Assembly (NCBI RefSeq): GCF_001438805.1
Contig: NZ_JQCF01000004.1
Coordinates: 1 to 64,000 of the forward strand
Direction: 5' to 3'
Length of the DNA: 64,000 bases
From: Companilactobacillus kimchiensis
Lineage (GTDB): Bacteria; Bacillota; Bacilli; Lactobacillales; Lactobacillaceae
Below are positions 55,835-64,000 of this stretch, in pieces. Position numbers and translations under genes: made by a program. The stretch's first letter is position 1; the number at the start of each line of letters is the position of its first letter. Under the pieces are notes generated by a model. It had not been told where the DNA came from. It made no database searches and saw only the letters and a program-made list of their open reading frames with translations.

Positions 55835-57106
55835 TTATTTTGAATAAACACATTCTCCGTTAACATATGTCTGTACAGTTTCTCCAAATACTTTGTCACC
55901 AATAAATGGACTGTTGGTACCTTTAGAAATAAAATCGGTTTGTTTGATCTCGTATTCATCATCTAGATTTATAATCGTAAAATCAGCTGGTTGACCTAGT
56001 TTAATTACACCAGCTTGTTTTAAATCGAAAATTTTAGCCGGATTTTCAGTCATTAAAGCTAAGAGTTCTTCTAAACTAATGATGCCAGTCTTAACTAATT
56101 TCGTATACATCAGTGGAAATGATGTTTCAATTCCAGTAATTCCAAAAGCACTTTTAGCAAAGCCTTGATTCTTTTCTGATTCGGCATGTGGCGCATGATC
56201 TGTGGCAATCATATCAATCGTGCCATCTTGCAAACCAGCTATCAAAGCTCGTCTATCTGTTTCTGATCTTAATGGTGGATTCATTTTGAAATTCGCATCA
56301 TCAGTTAAAATATCTTGGTCACTCAACAATAAATGGTGTGGTGAAGCTTCACAAGTAACGTTAATTCCTGCATCCTTAGCCATTCTAACCAGTTCTACGC
56401 CATCCTTAGTTGAGATATGGCAGACGTGATAATGAACGCCAGTTTCTTTTGCTAATACTAAATCTCTAGCTAATTGTGAAGTTTCGGCAACTTGTTGAAT
56501 CCCTGGTAATCCTAGTCGTTGTGAGGCAGAACCAAAGTTGATTACCCCTTTATTAAAGAGATTCTTATCTTCAACATGAGCCGCTAAATGACTACCAATA
56601 GCCGCAATTCTTGCCATCGCCATAAACATCGATTGGGCATTCATAATCCCATGTCCATCGTTTGAAAAGGCAAAGGCTCCTAGTTTGGCTAGTTTTTCGA
56701 TATCTACTAATTGATCACTAGTTTCGTCTAATGTAACTGGCGCATATTGTAAAGTATTGATCACTGAATTAGCTTGATTCAACTTAATTTGTTGCAAAAA
56801 TTTTTCAGCATTATCTGGTACTGGAGTCACATTAGGCATGGCACCAACCGTGGTGAATCCTCCATGCGCAGAGGCCTCAGTCCCTGTTTTGATAGTTTCT
56901 TTATGAACTTGTCCTGGTTCTCTGAAATGAACATGGACGTCTACTAATCCTGGCGTAACCAAATTGAATTTGGCGTCAACCACCTGGGCATCTGAAACTA
57001 AGATATGTTCGGCAATTTTAGTAAATTTACCATCTTCAATTAAAACATCACAATTAATTAATTTATTAGCGTAAAATAGCTTGGCGTTTTTTATCAGTAA
57101 TTTCAT
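55835..57106 (-). CDS. pyrC: Dihydroorotase
   Basis: A 423-aa type I dihydroorotase: zinc ligands in DVHVHFREPGQ, the His-Ile-Ser motif VCHISTKDGV and the Asp in IATDHAPHA. It closes carbamoyl aspartate to dihydroorotate. The first 41 bases overlap the end of pyrB; AAGGAG inside pyrB lies 11 bases before the ATG. Confidence 0.95.
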   Translation of the reverse strand: MKLLIKNAKLFYANKLINCDVLIEDGKFTKIAEHILVSDAQVVDAKFNLVTPGLVDVHVHFREPGQVHKETIKTGTEASAHGGFTTVGAMPNVTPVPDNAEKFLQQIKLNQANSVINTLQYAPVTLDETSDQLVDIEKLAKLGAFAFSNDGHGIMNAQSMFMAMARIAAIGSHLAAHVEDKNLFNKGVINFGSASQRLGLPGIQQVAETSQLARDLVLAKETGVHYHVCHISTKDGVELVRMAKDAGINVTCEASPHHLLLSDQDILTDDANFKMNPPLRSETDRRALIAGLQDGTIDMIATDHAPHAESEKNQGFAKSAFGITGIETSFPLMYTKLVKTGIISLEELLALMTENPAKIFDLKQAGVIKLGQPADFTIINLDDEYEIKQTDFISKGTNSPFIGDKVFGETVQTYVNGECVYSK

Positions 57107-58013
57107 TGCCAGAGTTATCTCCTTCCAAAACAGCTTCGATCATTGCCATTCTCATGTAAACTCCATTTGACATTTGAGGGAAAATATATGATTTACAACA
57201 TTCAACCACATCATCACCAATTTCAGCTCCACGATTGACTGGTGCCGGGTGCATGATCATAGCATCATCTTTCATCAAATTAACTCGATCCATATTTAAA
57301 CCATATTTAGCAAAATAATCATCTTTCGAGAAGTTTTTGTTTTCTTCAGCTGATAAACGCTCGTGTTGAACTCTTAATAACATAACTACGTCCATCTCTT
57401 TACAAAGATCATCAACGTTCATATGTGGTCCCATTTGAGCAAATTCAGGTGTATACCATGCATCCAGACCACCGAAGTACATTTGAGCACCTAATCGAGT
57501 CAAAATTTCCGCATTTGAATGGGCCACTCGAGAATGACTAAGATCACCGATAATTCCTATTTTTAAACCTTCAAAGCTACCGAAGTGTTCATAAATCGTC
57601 ATCAAGTCTAAAAGTGATTGGGAAGGATGTTGACCAGTTCCATCGCCACCGTTGATGATATGGATTTTTAAATCATGATTGTTAACTAAATCTTCATAAT
57701 ATTTATCTTGGCTATGGCGAATGACAGCTACTGAAGCGCCAATACTTTCTTCAGTTTTGACCGTGTCATATAAACTTTCACCTTTAGTAGTTGATGATGT
57801 TGCAGCTTCAAATTCAATTTCGTTCATCCCTAATTTCATTTCAGCGACTTGGAAGCTTGATTTAGTTCTTGTACTATTCTCAAAAAAAAGATTGATGGCA
57901 AATTTATTTTGACCGATCACCGATTTTTTGCCAGCCTTAAACTCCAGAGCTGAGTCTATTAAGTCATAGACCTCTTGGTTTGATAGTTGTGACATAGAAA
58001 GTATGTTTTTCAT
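57066..58013 (-). CDS. pyrB: Aspartate carbamoyltransferase, catalytic chain
   Basis: A 315-aa ATCase joining carbamoyl phosphate and aspartate. Motifs: FENSTRTKSSF, the 80s-loop region SSTTKGESLYDT, PSQSLLDLMTI and IMHPAPVNRG. First structural gene after the PyrR leader. carA/carB, pyrR and pyrP are not in this operon, so carbamoyl phosphate comes from genes elsewhere. Confidence 0.95.
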   Translation of the reverse strand: MKNILSMSQLSNQEVYDLIDSALEFKAGKKSVIGQNKFAINLFFENSTRTKSSFQVAEMKLGMNEIEFEAATSSTTKGESLYDTVKTEESIGASVAVIRHSQDKYYEDLVNNHDLKIHIINGGDGTGQHPSQSLLDLMTIYEHFGSFEGLKIGIIGDLSHSRVAHSNAEILTRLGAQMYFGGLDAWYTPEFAQMGPHMNVDDLCKEMDVVMLLRVQHERLSAEENKNFSKDDYFAKYGLNMDRVNLMKDDAMIMHPAPVNRGAEIGDDVVECCKSYIFPQMSNGVYMRMAMIEAVLEGDNSGNEITDKKRQAILR

Positions 58014-58029
58014 TGTTTTCCTCCAAATT

Positions 58030-58106
58030 AAAAGGGATAGCCCTTATCCGGCTACCCCTAAAAGTTTGGTATTATCCCAATCAACCTTTTAGACCTCGCC
58101 GGATCT
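58030..58106 (-). promoter_or_regulatory. Second PyrR attenuator of pyr leader
   Basis: The minus-strand motif AGATCCGGCGAGGTCT (58091-58106) fits the PyrR binding-loop pattern A-UCC-G-GAGG-U. Downstream a terminator GGGGTAGCC/GGCTATCCC with TTTT (58030-58059) precedes pyrB. UMP-bound PyrR would favour the terminator. Confidence 0.85.
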
Positions 58107-58140
58107 ATTTAAAAGTTCCCTGATTTTTTCTTAAGTAAAC

Positions 58141-58223
58141 AAAAAACTTCCTACCCACAAGGAGAGGAAGTTTACACTTTGGTTGTTAAATGTGTAAGTA
58201 ACCTTCCAAGCCTCACAGGACTT
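58141..58223 (-). promoter_or_regulatory. First PyrR attenuator of pyr leader
   Basis: AAGTCCTGTGAGGCTT (58208-58223) is the PyrR binding loop. It is followed by a terminator hairpin AAACTTCCT...AGGAAGTTTTTT (58141-58173). Confidence 0.88.
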
Positions 58224-58246
58224 GTTTAAAAGTTTTCGTTGCAAAT

Positions 58247-58275
58247 AATATATCCGATTTAACGTTTTCAGTCAA
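58247..58275 (-). promoter_or_regulatory. Promoter of the pyr operon
   Basis: TTGACT (58270-58275) and TATATT (58247-58252), 17 bases apart on the minus strand, directly before the leader. TGAAAACGTTAAAT next to the -35 is partly cre-like. Confidence 0.85.
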
Positions 58276-58280
58276 TAGTT

Positions 58281-59525
58281 TTATTTAATTATAGCCAAGA
58301 AATACTTCTTTTTACCACGACGAATAACAATATATTTACCGTCAAATGAATCTTTTGGAGCAATCTCAATGGTTGTATCAGTTAATTTTTCACCGTTGAT
58401 TCTGATGGCTCCATTTTGAATATCTTCACGAGCTTGACGTTTCGACTTGTCAACATTTGTCGCAATCAAAAGATCAACTAAATTGATTGAATCAGCTGTG
58501 ATTTCTGCACTAGGAACACCATGGAAGGCTTCAGCAACTTCAGCAGTTGTCAATTCTTGAATTTCACCTGAGAATAGTACGTCAGTGATCTTTTCAGCTG
58601 TTTGTAAAGCTTCTTTACCATGGACAAAGGTTGTAACTTCTTGTGCCAAAGTTTTTTGTGCTAGACGTTTTTCAGGAGCTGTCTTAACTGAGTCTTCTAA
58701 CTTGTCGATTTCTTCTTTAGAAAGGAACGTGAATTTCTTCAACAAGTTAACGACATCTTTGTCATCTTGGTTAAACCAGAATTGGTAAAATTCATATGGT
58801 GAAGTCTTTTTAGGATCAAGCCAAACAGCACCACCAGCTGTTTTACCAAACTTAGTACCATCAGATTTTAATAATAAAGGAATTGTTAATGCATAAACTT
58901 TAGCATCTGACCCTTCAGCCTTGTGGATCAAATCAAGACCGGCAGTTAAGTTACCCCATTGATCACCACCACCAACTTGTAATTGCACGTTGTGTTCGCG
59001 GTAAAGAGTTAGGAAATCTAATGATTGTAAAATTTGGTAAGTAAATTCAGTGAAGGAAATACCAGCTTCTAGACGACTAGAAATAATTTCCTTGTTAAGC
59101 ATGGTATTAACATTGAATAATTTACCGTAATCACGAAGAAAGTCTAGGATACCAATTGGTTCTGTCCAGTCATAGTTGTTGACCATTGTGAAACCGGTAA
59201 AGACTTTGTTAGCTTGATCACTCAAAGCTTTTACATTGTGATTAACTTGGTCCATTGTTTGCATAGGACGTTCAGCCTTTTTACCACTGGGATCACCAAT
59301 TGAACCAGTCGCTCCACCAATAACAATGTATGGATGGTGACCAAACTTACCAAATCTTTCCAAAGTCATAAAAGGCAACAAGTGTCCGATATGCATTGAA
59401 TCTCCAGTTGGATCCATTCCGCAATATAGGGAAATATCCTTTGAATCAACTAAATCACGTAAACCTTCTTCGTCTGATTGTTGATTGATCAAACCACGCC
59501 ATGCTAGTTCGTCGATAATATTCAT
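58281..59525 (-). CDS. tyrS: Tyrosyl-tRNA synthetase
   Basis: A 414-aa class I synthetase charging tRNA(Tyr). HIGH motif at residues 45-48 (MHIGHLLPF), the KMSKS loop reads KFGKT near residue 230, tyrosine site YCGMDPTGDS and the C-terminal S4 RNA-binding domain (about 345-414). Controlled by the T-box leader upstream. AGGAGG precedes the ATG. Confidence 0.95.
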   Translation of the reverse strand: MNIIDELAWRGLINQQSDEEGLRDLVDSKDISLYCGMDPTGDSMHIGHLLPFMTLERFGKFGHHPYIVIGGATGSIGDPSGKKAERPMQTMDQVNHNVKALSDQANKVFTGFTMVNNYDWTEPIGILDFLRDYGKLFNVNTMLNKEIISSRLEAGISFTEFTYQILQSLDFLTLYREHNVQLQVGGGDQWGNLTAGLDLIHKAEGSDAKVYALTIPLLLKSDGTKFGKTAGGAVWLDPKKTSPYEFYQFWFNQDDKDVVNLLKKFTFLSKEEIDKLEDSVKTAPEKRLAQKTLAQEVTTFVHGKEALQTAEKITDVLFSGEIQELTTAEVAEAFHGVPSAEITADSINLVDLLIATNVDKSKRQAREDIQNGAIRINGEKLTDTTIEIAPKDSFDGKYIVIRRGKKKYFLAIIK

Positions 59526-59560
59526 AAATTTTCCTCCTAATGGTTATCCTTAGTCATGGG

Positions 59561-59779
59561 AATAAAAAAAGCGCCCCTGCAGTTATGCAGGGACGCTATT
59601 TGCGCGGTACCACCCAAATTCAAGTCAATTGACTTGCTCTTTACTCCTAATAACGTAGGACACGAATTTCAGTCTAGTATTTGATAATTTACCCTGCTTG
59701 ACTCCCACCAACCGTCAATTCTCTGAACACTGAAGTAAATTACTACTTAAATTAAAACTAAAATCTATTTATAGGTATG
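59561..59779 (-). ncRNA. T-box leader of tyrS (Tyr specifier UAC)
   Basis: The minus-strand leader has the T-box sequence GGGTGGTACCGC at 59604-59615, a terminator CGCTATTT-side hairpin AGCG-CCCTGCA/TGCAGGG-CGCT at 59570-59598 with TTTTTTT, and stem I with GAGAATTGACGG and a candidate specifier UAC (Tyr) at 59677-59679 in AAATACTAG. Uncharged tRNA(Tyr) would stabilise the antiterminator. Confidence 0.9.
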
Positions 59780-59808
59780 ATGATACACAGAGCTTGATTA
59801 TTTATCAA
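59780..59808 (-). promoter_or_regulatory. Promoter of tyrS
   Basis: TTGATA (59803-59808) and TATCAT (59780-59785) with 17 bases between on the minus strand, just upstream of the T-box. Confidence 0.75.
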
Positions 59809-59837
59809 GGATTTTTTTGAAAAGACATTGATTATTG

Positions 59838-59843
59838 TATAAT
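59838..59843 (+). promoter_or_regulatory. -10 box of histidine phosphatase gene
   Basis: TATAAT lies about 30 bases before the start; the -35 is one of the overlapping TTTTGA/TTGAAA hexamers 15-17 bases upstream. Confidence 0.6.
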
Positions 59844-59871
59844 GTAATTGCTTTCTTTTGAGGGGGAAACT

Positions 59872-60441
59872 ATGAAAAAAACACTTTATTTAATGCGTCA
59901 CGGTCAAACGTTATTTAATGTTCAACACAAAATTCAAGGCTGGTGTGATTCACCATTGACTGAAACTGGTATCAAACAAGCTCAAGCCGCCAAAAAATAT
60001 TTTAACGACAATGAGATTGATTTTGATGCTGCCTATTGTTCAACAGCAGAACGTTCTAGCGATACGTTGGAACTTGTCACTAATCTGCCATATACACGTT
60101 TAAAAGGGCTCAGAGAGCTTTCCTTTGGCGCTTTTGAAGGCGAACAGGAATATTTACATCCCAAGGATGATCCTAAAAAACATTTTGGTGATTATTATGT
60201 CCAATTTGGTGGCGAAGATAACCTGGCTGCACAACAACGTGTCAATAAAACCCTGTTAGAAATCATGAATCAGGACAATAGTACCGTTTTAGCAGTTAGC
60301 CATGCTGGTGCTTGCATGATGTTCTCTGATCTTTGGACTGATATGCAAAAATTACGAGACGGCGGTTTTACCAATTGCAGTATTTTAAAGTTTAGTTTTG
60401 AGAATAATAAATTTATTTTCGAAAAATTAATTAACGTATAA
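59872..60441 (+). CDS. Histidine phosphatase family protein (phosphoglycerate mutase-like)
   Basis: A 189-aa protein with the catalytic RHG motif in YLMRHGQTLFN (His10), Glu in LRELSFGAFEGE and the second His in AVSHAGAC. Such proteins dephosphorylate small sugar phosphates or act as cofactor-dependent mutases. The ATG at 59872 follows AGGGGG; a longer reading starts before the RBS and was rejected. Divergent from tyrS. Confidence 0.85.
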   Translation: MKKTLYLMRHGQTLFNVQHKIQGWCDSPLTETGIKQAQAAKKYFNDNEIDFDAAYCSTAERSSDTLELVTNLPYTRLKGLRELSFGAFEGEQEYLHPKDDPKKHFGDYYVQFGGEDNLAAQQRVNKTLLEIMNQDNSTVLAVSHAGACMMFSDLWTDMQKLRDGGFTNCSILKFSFENNKFIFEKLINV

Positions 60442-60490
60442 AAAGAAAAGTCGATAATAATATTTAATATTGTTATCGATTTTTTCTTTT
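60441..60490. terminator. Bidirectional terminator
   Basis: AAAAGTCGATAA-AATATT pairs with AATATT-TTATCGATTTTTT. Convergent genes on either side. Confidence 0.85.
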
Positions 60491-60501
60491 ATCTCAATGG
60501 A

Positions 60502-61305
60502 TTAAGCTACTTTATAAGTTAAATCACTTTCTTTAACCCATTCATTTGTAGAAACACGGTACATTTTAACTCCATTAATTAGGGCCATTTTGTCAGTATA
60601 CCAAGGTGTATTAGGAGCTAAAGCTCGATCATAAACCTGTTTACCGTCTAGATTAGTTAAAAATGCAATATGATTTTTAGTCGTTATAATACTTCGGTCA
60701 GACTTCCGCATTGAATTATCCGCAGTAATTGGTGTAGTTGAAATCAGAGTCATATCTTTGGCACTGATCCAATCGGTATTATCTACTCGATAATAATAAT
60801 CATTATCGTCTACAACCGAAATTTCAAAAACTTTCCATTCAGTTCCATTTGGCAATCCATAGTTTGTTGGAGCAAACTCAAGGTTATCAACACCCGCAAA
60901 GGGATAAAATGGAGCTCCAAAACTGTGTTCAGTTTTATCATTGATTCTGACAACACCATAAAAGTGATTCATTCCTTCTGGATAGTCAGTGACACTTTGA
61001 CTACTGCCATCGGCCTTAAAAAAAAGTGGTGTTTCTAGATAAACATAAGAATCTTTTGGTTTAATCGAGTCAAGCATCTTTAAATCAATTGCGTCTCCAA
61101 CAGCGTTACCCATTACCTTCCCAGATCCAACTGTTTTACCGTATAAGTCTTTAAAAACTACCGTATTGGTAACCTGATCAGCCTGGTCTGTAGTCGTTGA
61201 AGTATCAGCAGCCATAATATTCGTAGCGGTTGTTGTCATTCCACCGCTAAATACCATTCCTGAAATAAATAAACCACTTAATAAAATCGATGTAAGTTTT
61301 TTCAA
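60502..61305 (-). CDS. Secreted SLAP-domain surface protein
   Basis: A 267-aa protein with a signal peptide (about residues 1-32, cleavage near IMAADT), then two SLAP-type regions: about 150-205 (EWKVFEISVVDDNDYYYRVD...WISAKDMTL) and about 220-267 (TPWYTDKMALINGVKMYRVS...WVKESDL). SLAP regions bind the lactobacillal cell wall. The middle holds no catalytic domain I can recognise. GGGGGAG precedes the ATG. It is probably a cell-wall-attached structural or adhesion protein. Confidence 0.78.
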   Translation of the reverse strand: MKKLTSILLSGLFISGMVFSGGMTTTATNIMAADTSTTTDQADQVTNTVVFKDLYGKTVGSGKVMGNAVGDAIDLKMLDSIKPKDSYVYLETPLFFKADGSSQSVTDYPEGMNHFYGVVRINDKTEHSFGAPFYPFAGVDNLEFAPTNYGLPNGTEWKVFEISVVDDNDYYYRVDNTDWISAKDMTLISTTPITADNSMRKSDRSIITTKNHIAFLTNLDGKQVYDRALAPNTPWYTDKMALINGVKMYRVSTNEWVKESDLTYKVA

Positions 61306-61361
61306 ATAAATCTCCCCCTAAAACATTTTTGTTACTTCTACCATAACAAAGAAAAATCGAA

Positions 61362-61412
61362 AAAAACAAAAAATACAGTGAAAGATGTCTTTATCCCACA
61401 CTGTATTTTTTT
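61362..61412 (-). terminator. Terminator after engB
   Basis: AAAAATACAGTG pairs with CACTGTATTTTT, with T tail on the minus strand. Confidence 0.85.
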
Positions 61413-61995
61413 ATTTCATATGATCTTCGATCCAAGTCCAAACTTCTTCTTTACCATATTTAGTTTCAGCACTAAATAATTGTAAATCGTCAGTCTGATT
61501 AATACCCATGGATTTCTTAACTGCATTTACTGTTTTATTCCATTGATTGCCTTTGATTTTATCCATTTTAGTAGGAACAATCAAAGTTGGAATATGATAA
61601 TAACTAACAAATTGATACATCGAAATATCATCTTCACTAGGTGTATGACGACCATCAACTAAAATAACTACTCCACGCAATGGTTGACGCGTTGTTAGAT
61701 ATTCTTCGATCATGACTCCAAATTCTTCACGTTGTTTCTTAGAAACCTTGGCAAAGCCATAACCAGGAACATCAACTAGATATAATAGGTCTTCAATATT
61801 ATAAAAGTTAAGAGTTTGGGTTTTACCGGGCGTACTTGACGTTCTAGCAAAACTTTTACGATTTATAAGTGTATTAATCAAAGATGATTTACCGACGTTA
61901 GAACGGCCTAAAAGAGCAATCTCAGGGTATCCTTCGCCTGGATACTGTTTTGAACTAACAGCACTTAAATTCATTGATACATTATTTACTTGCAT
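61411..61995 (-). CDS. engB: Ribosome biogenesis GTPase YsxC/EngB
   Basis: A 194-aa GTPase for 50S subunit assembly. G1 GRSNVGKSS (residues 30-38), Thr of G2 within [13 protein letters not shown]3 DVPGYG, G4 TKMDK and G5 SAETKYG. Follows clpX by 52 bases, the usual order in firmicutes. GAGGTGA precedes the ATG. Confidence 0.95.
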   Translation of the reverse strand: MQVNNVSMNLSAVSSKQYPGEGYPEIALLGRSNVGKSSLINTLINRKSFARTSSTPGKTQTLNFYNIEDLLYLVDVPGYGFAKVSKKQREEFGVMIEEYLTTRQPLRGVVILVDGRHTPSEDDISMYQFVSYYHIPTLIVPTKMDKIKGNQWNKTVNAVKKSMGINQTDDLQLFSAETKYGKEEVWTWIEDHMK

Positions 61996-62032
61996 AATTC
62001 ACCTCAATGAAATAATTTTACCATAGAAAAAT

Positions 62033-62056
62033 AAAAAAAGTTGCCTACTAGGCAAC
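62033..62056 (-). terminator. Partial terminator overlapping clpX stop
   Basis: GTTGCCTA (62040-62047) pairs with TAGGCAAC (62049-62056) around one base, then TTTTTTT on the minus strand. Tiny loop and mid-operon place suggest it only lowers engB expression. Confidence 0.7.
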
Positions 62057-63295
62057 CTCTCCATTTTTAAGAATCAATTCAGGTTCTTTAACTTTTCTAA
62101 CAGCATCTTTAGTAACTTTAACACTCTCGACATCATCGCGACCAGGAATATCAAACATTGTATTCAACATAGTTTCCTCAACGATTGATCTCAAACCACG
62201 GGCACCAGTATCACGTTCAATCGATAATCTGGCAATTTCTTTAAGTGCACCATCGGTAAAGAGTAAGTTAACACCATCAAGCTCTAATAATTCCTTATAT
62301 TGCTTGATCAAGGCATTTTTAGGCTTAGTAAGGATATTAACCAAGTCATCTTCAGTTAGCTTCTCAAGGGCTGTTACGATTGGAATACGACCGATAAATT
62401 CTGGAATAATACCAAACTTCATCAAATCTTCAGGAATGATTTGTTGCATCAAACTCTTTTCTTCCGCAATCGTTACTTTTTGTTCGGCACCAAAACCAAT
62501 TGTCTTATCGCCTAAACGATTTTTAACAATTTGTTCGATACCATCAAAAGCACCACCGACAATAAATAAGATATTAGTTGTATCGATTTGAATAAGCTCT
62601 TGCTGAGGATGTTTTCTCCCACCCTGTGGTGGCACGCTGGCAATGGTACCTTCAAGAATCTTCAAAAGTGCTTGTTGGACACCTTCACCAGAAACATCAC
62701 GTGTGATTGAAACATTTTCACTCTTTTTAGCAATCTTATCAATTTCATCGATATAAACAATTCCATGTTCGGCTTTATCAACATCAAAATCAGCGTTTTG
62801 CAAAAGCTTCAATAAGATGTTCTCAACATCTTCCCCAACATAACCAGCTTCTGTAAGTGTTGTGGCATCAGCAATCGCAAATGGAACTTTTAGAATACGA
62901 GCTAACGTTTGAGCTAAGAAAGTCTTACCTGAACCAGTAGGTCCAATTAAGGCAATATTACTCTTTTGCAATTCAGTCTCGCCATCTTTAAGATGTTCCA
63001 TTTTATTAATTCTCTTATAGTGATTATAAACAGCCACTGACAAAGCTCGTTTAGCATCAGTTTGACCGATTACATAATCATCAAGAATTTTCTTGATATC
63101 AATAGGTGTAGGAATATTATCTAAATCTAATGGTGTAGCTTCATTTAGTTCTTCGTCTATTATTTCTTTGCATAAATCTATACATTCATTACAAATATAG
63201 ACACCGGGTCCGGCAACTATCTTTTTAACTTGATCTTGTGTCTTACCACAAAATGAACAGCTAATTGTGCCAGTATTTTCTGTACTATCAAACAT
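62048..63295 (-). CDS. clpX: ATP-dependent Clp protease ATP-binding subunit ClpX
   Basis: A 415-aa AAA+ unfoldase feeding ClpP. Zinc domain at 1-50 (CSFCGKTQ and [10 protein letters not shown]), Walker A GPTGSGKT near residue 120, Walker B VYIDEID, pore loop GYVGEDV and sensor motifs RDTGARGLR. The ATG at 63295 follows AAGGAG; an upstream TTG reading covers that RBS and was rejected. Confidence 0.95.
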   Translation of the reverse strand: MFDSTENTGTISCSFCGKTQDQVKKIVAGPGVYICNECIDLCKEIIDEELNEATPLDLDNIPTPIDIKKILDDYVIGQTDAKRALSVAVYNHYKRINKMEHLKDGETELQKSNIALIGPTGSGKTFLAQTLARILKVPFAIADATTLTEAGYVGEDVENILLKLLQNADFDVDKAEHGIVYIDEIDKIAKKSENVSITRDVSGEGVQQALLKILEGTIASVPPQGGRKHPQQELIQIDTTNILFIVGGAFDGIEQIVKNRLGDKTIGFGAEQKVTIAEEKSLMQQIIPEDLMKFGIIPEFIGRIPIVTALEKLTEDDLVNILTKPKNALIKQYKELLELDGVNLLFTDGALKEIARLSIERDTGARGLRSIVEETMLNTMFDIPGRDDVESVKVTKDAVRKVKEPELILKNGEVA

Positions 63296-63386
63296 ATGCA
63301 ATTTCTCCTTCAATAGTTCCAATACTTTGAAAGTCTAGCATTGTAATAATTAAGAGTAAAGTAATTAGTTTTATACCCTCTTTTAT

Positions 63387-63412
63387 AAAAAAAGGAAGCC
63401 TCGCGGCTTCCT
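63387..63412 (-). terminator. Terminator after tig
   Basis: AGGAAGCC (63393-63400) pairs with GGCTTCCT (63405-63412) around TCGC, followed by TTTTTTT on the minus strand. Confidence 0.9.
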
Positions 63413-63434
63413 GATTTTTATTAAAAAGTATTGA

Positions 63435-64000
63435 TTACTTTTCTTCGGCTGAGTCAACAATCATTTCGATTGCCTTCTTAGCAGCGATATCATGAGCCAA
63501 CATTTCGTCAGAAAGTGCATTTCTAACAGCTGATTCTTCCATCTTATATTCAGTAGATAATGATTTGATTTCGTTCTTGATTTCGTCTTCTGAAGGTTTG
63601 ATTCCTTCTTTAGCAACGATTGCTTCGATAACAAGATCAGTCTTAACACGTTCTTGAGCATCTTTAGCAAATTGTTGTTTCAAGCTATCTTCAGTTGTAC
63701 CAGTCATTTGGTAGTACAATTTAGGATCGATACCTTGACGACGAAGGTTAGCCAAGTATTGGTTCAATTGGTTTTCAACTTCTGTATCAATCATTGATTG
63801 AGGAATTGAGTCGATTTTAGCATTCTTAACTGCAGCAGCAATTGCTTCTTCTTGAATGTTTTCTTCAGCAGCATCCTTCTTTGAATCTTTGATTTCATCG
63901 TGAAGTTTTGTTCTTAGTTCTTCAAGTGTGTCAACATCTTCGTCAACATCCTTAGCAAAGTCATCATCTAACTTAGGTAATTCCTTTGTTTTAACTTCAT
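63435..64000 (-). CDS. tig: Trigger factor, C-terminal part (runs off window)
   Basis: The open frame runs from the window edge (first full codon 63998-63996) to the stop at 63435, about 187 residues. It begins EVKTKELPKLDDDFAKDV, then DVDTLEELRTKLHDE, IDSIPQSMIDTEV and YYQMTGTTEDSLK, the C-terminal helical chaperone domain of trigger factor. The N-terminal ribosome-binding and PPIase domains lie beyond the window. Next to clpX, as usual in this group. Confidence 0.95.
   Translation of the reverse strand, partial: EVKTKELPKLDDDFAKDVDEDVDTLEELRTKLHDEIKDSKKDAAEENIQEEAIAAAVKNAKIDSIPQSMIDTEVENQLNQYLANLRRQGIDPKLYYQMTGTTEDSLKQQFAKDAQERVKTDLVIEAIVAKEGIKPSEDEIKNEIKSLSTEYKMEESAVRNALSDEMLAHDIAAKKAIEMIVDSAEEK

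Overview
The window looks like chromosome of a low-GC, homofermentative-type lactobacillus (family Lactobacillaceae; a Companilactobacillus-like species would fit, but no 16S gene is present, so this is inference). Supporting signs are the malolactic locus, a LacTFEG-type lactose PTS operon, CcpA-type cre sites, a T-box tyrS leader, PyrR attenuators, an SLAP-domain surface protein and the conserved order tig-clpX-engB. No tRNA, rRNA, CRISPR array, intact insertion sequence or prophage was seen.

Region by region. 1-6.8 kb: small membrane protein genes, mgtC-like gene, a fructose PTS operon (fruK, EIIBCA, plus an extra EIIA) with a divergent RpiR regulator, then an LMW tyrosine phosphatase coupled to a lone HTH protein. 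6.8-11.6 kb: a 600-base non-coding stretch with structured elements, then mleR / mleS-mleP for malate to lactate conversion. 11.7-15.5 kb: glycerate kinase and GntP permease with a divergent CdaR regulator. 15.5-21.7 kb: esterase, HAD phosphatases, aldo/keto reductase, C26 amidotransferase and an orphan BglG antiterminator. 21.8-27.9 kb: lacTFEG with a full cre-promoter-RAT-terminator leader, and a lone EIIC. 28.2-31 kb: guanine deaminase (apparently with an ATT or ATC start codon) and an NCS2 purine permease. 31-33.4 kb: two tandem membrane diguanylate cyclases. 33.5-42 kb: an Eis-type acetyltransferase and a split PTS cluster (EIIB, EIIA, two GH1 phospho-glycosidases, RpiR regulator, EIIC, MupG). 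42-53.2 kb: HAD phosphatase, a divergent AroA, M20 dipeptidase and YfcC transporter, PadR/DUF4097 pair, thioesterase, lactate permease and small hypotheticals. 53.3-58.3 kb: pyrBCFED with two tandem PyrR attenuators. 58.3-64 kb: T-box tyrS, histidine phosphatase, SLAP surface protein, engB, clpX and the 3' part of tig.

Functionally the window is dominated by carbon acquisition: seven PTS components or permeases, several glycosyl hydrolases, and organic acid use (malate, glycerate, lactate). Regulation is visible in the DNA: catabolite repression (cre at lac, at the EIIB operon and near yfcC), antitermination (LacT RAT), PyrR attenuation and a tyrosine T-box. Starts were reassigned for several genes where a Shine-Dalgarno sequence points to an internal codon. 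Product names rest on sequence motifs and recalled family knowledge, since no database search was possible.
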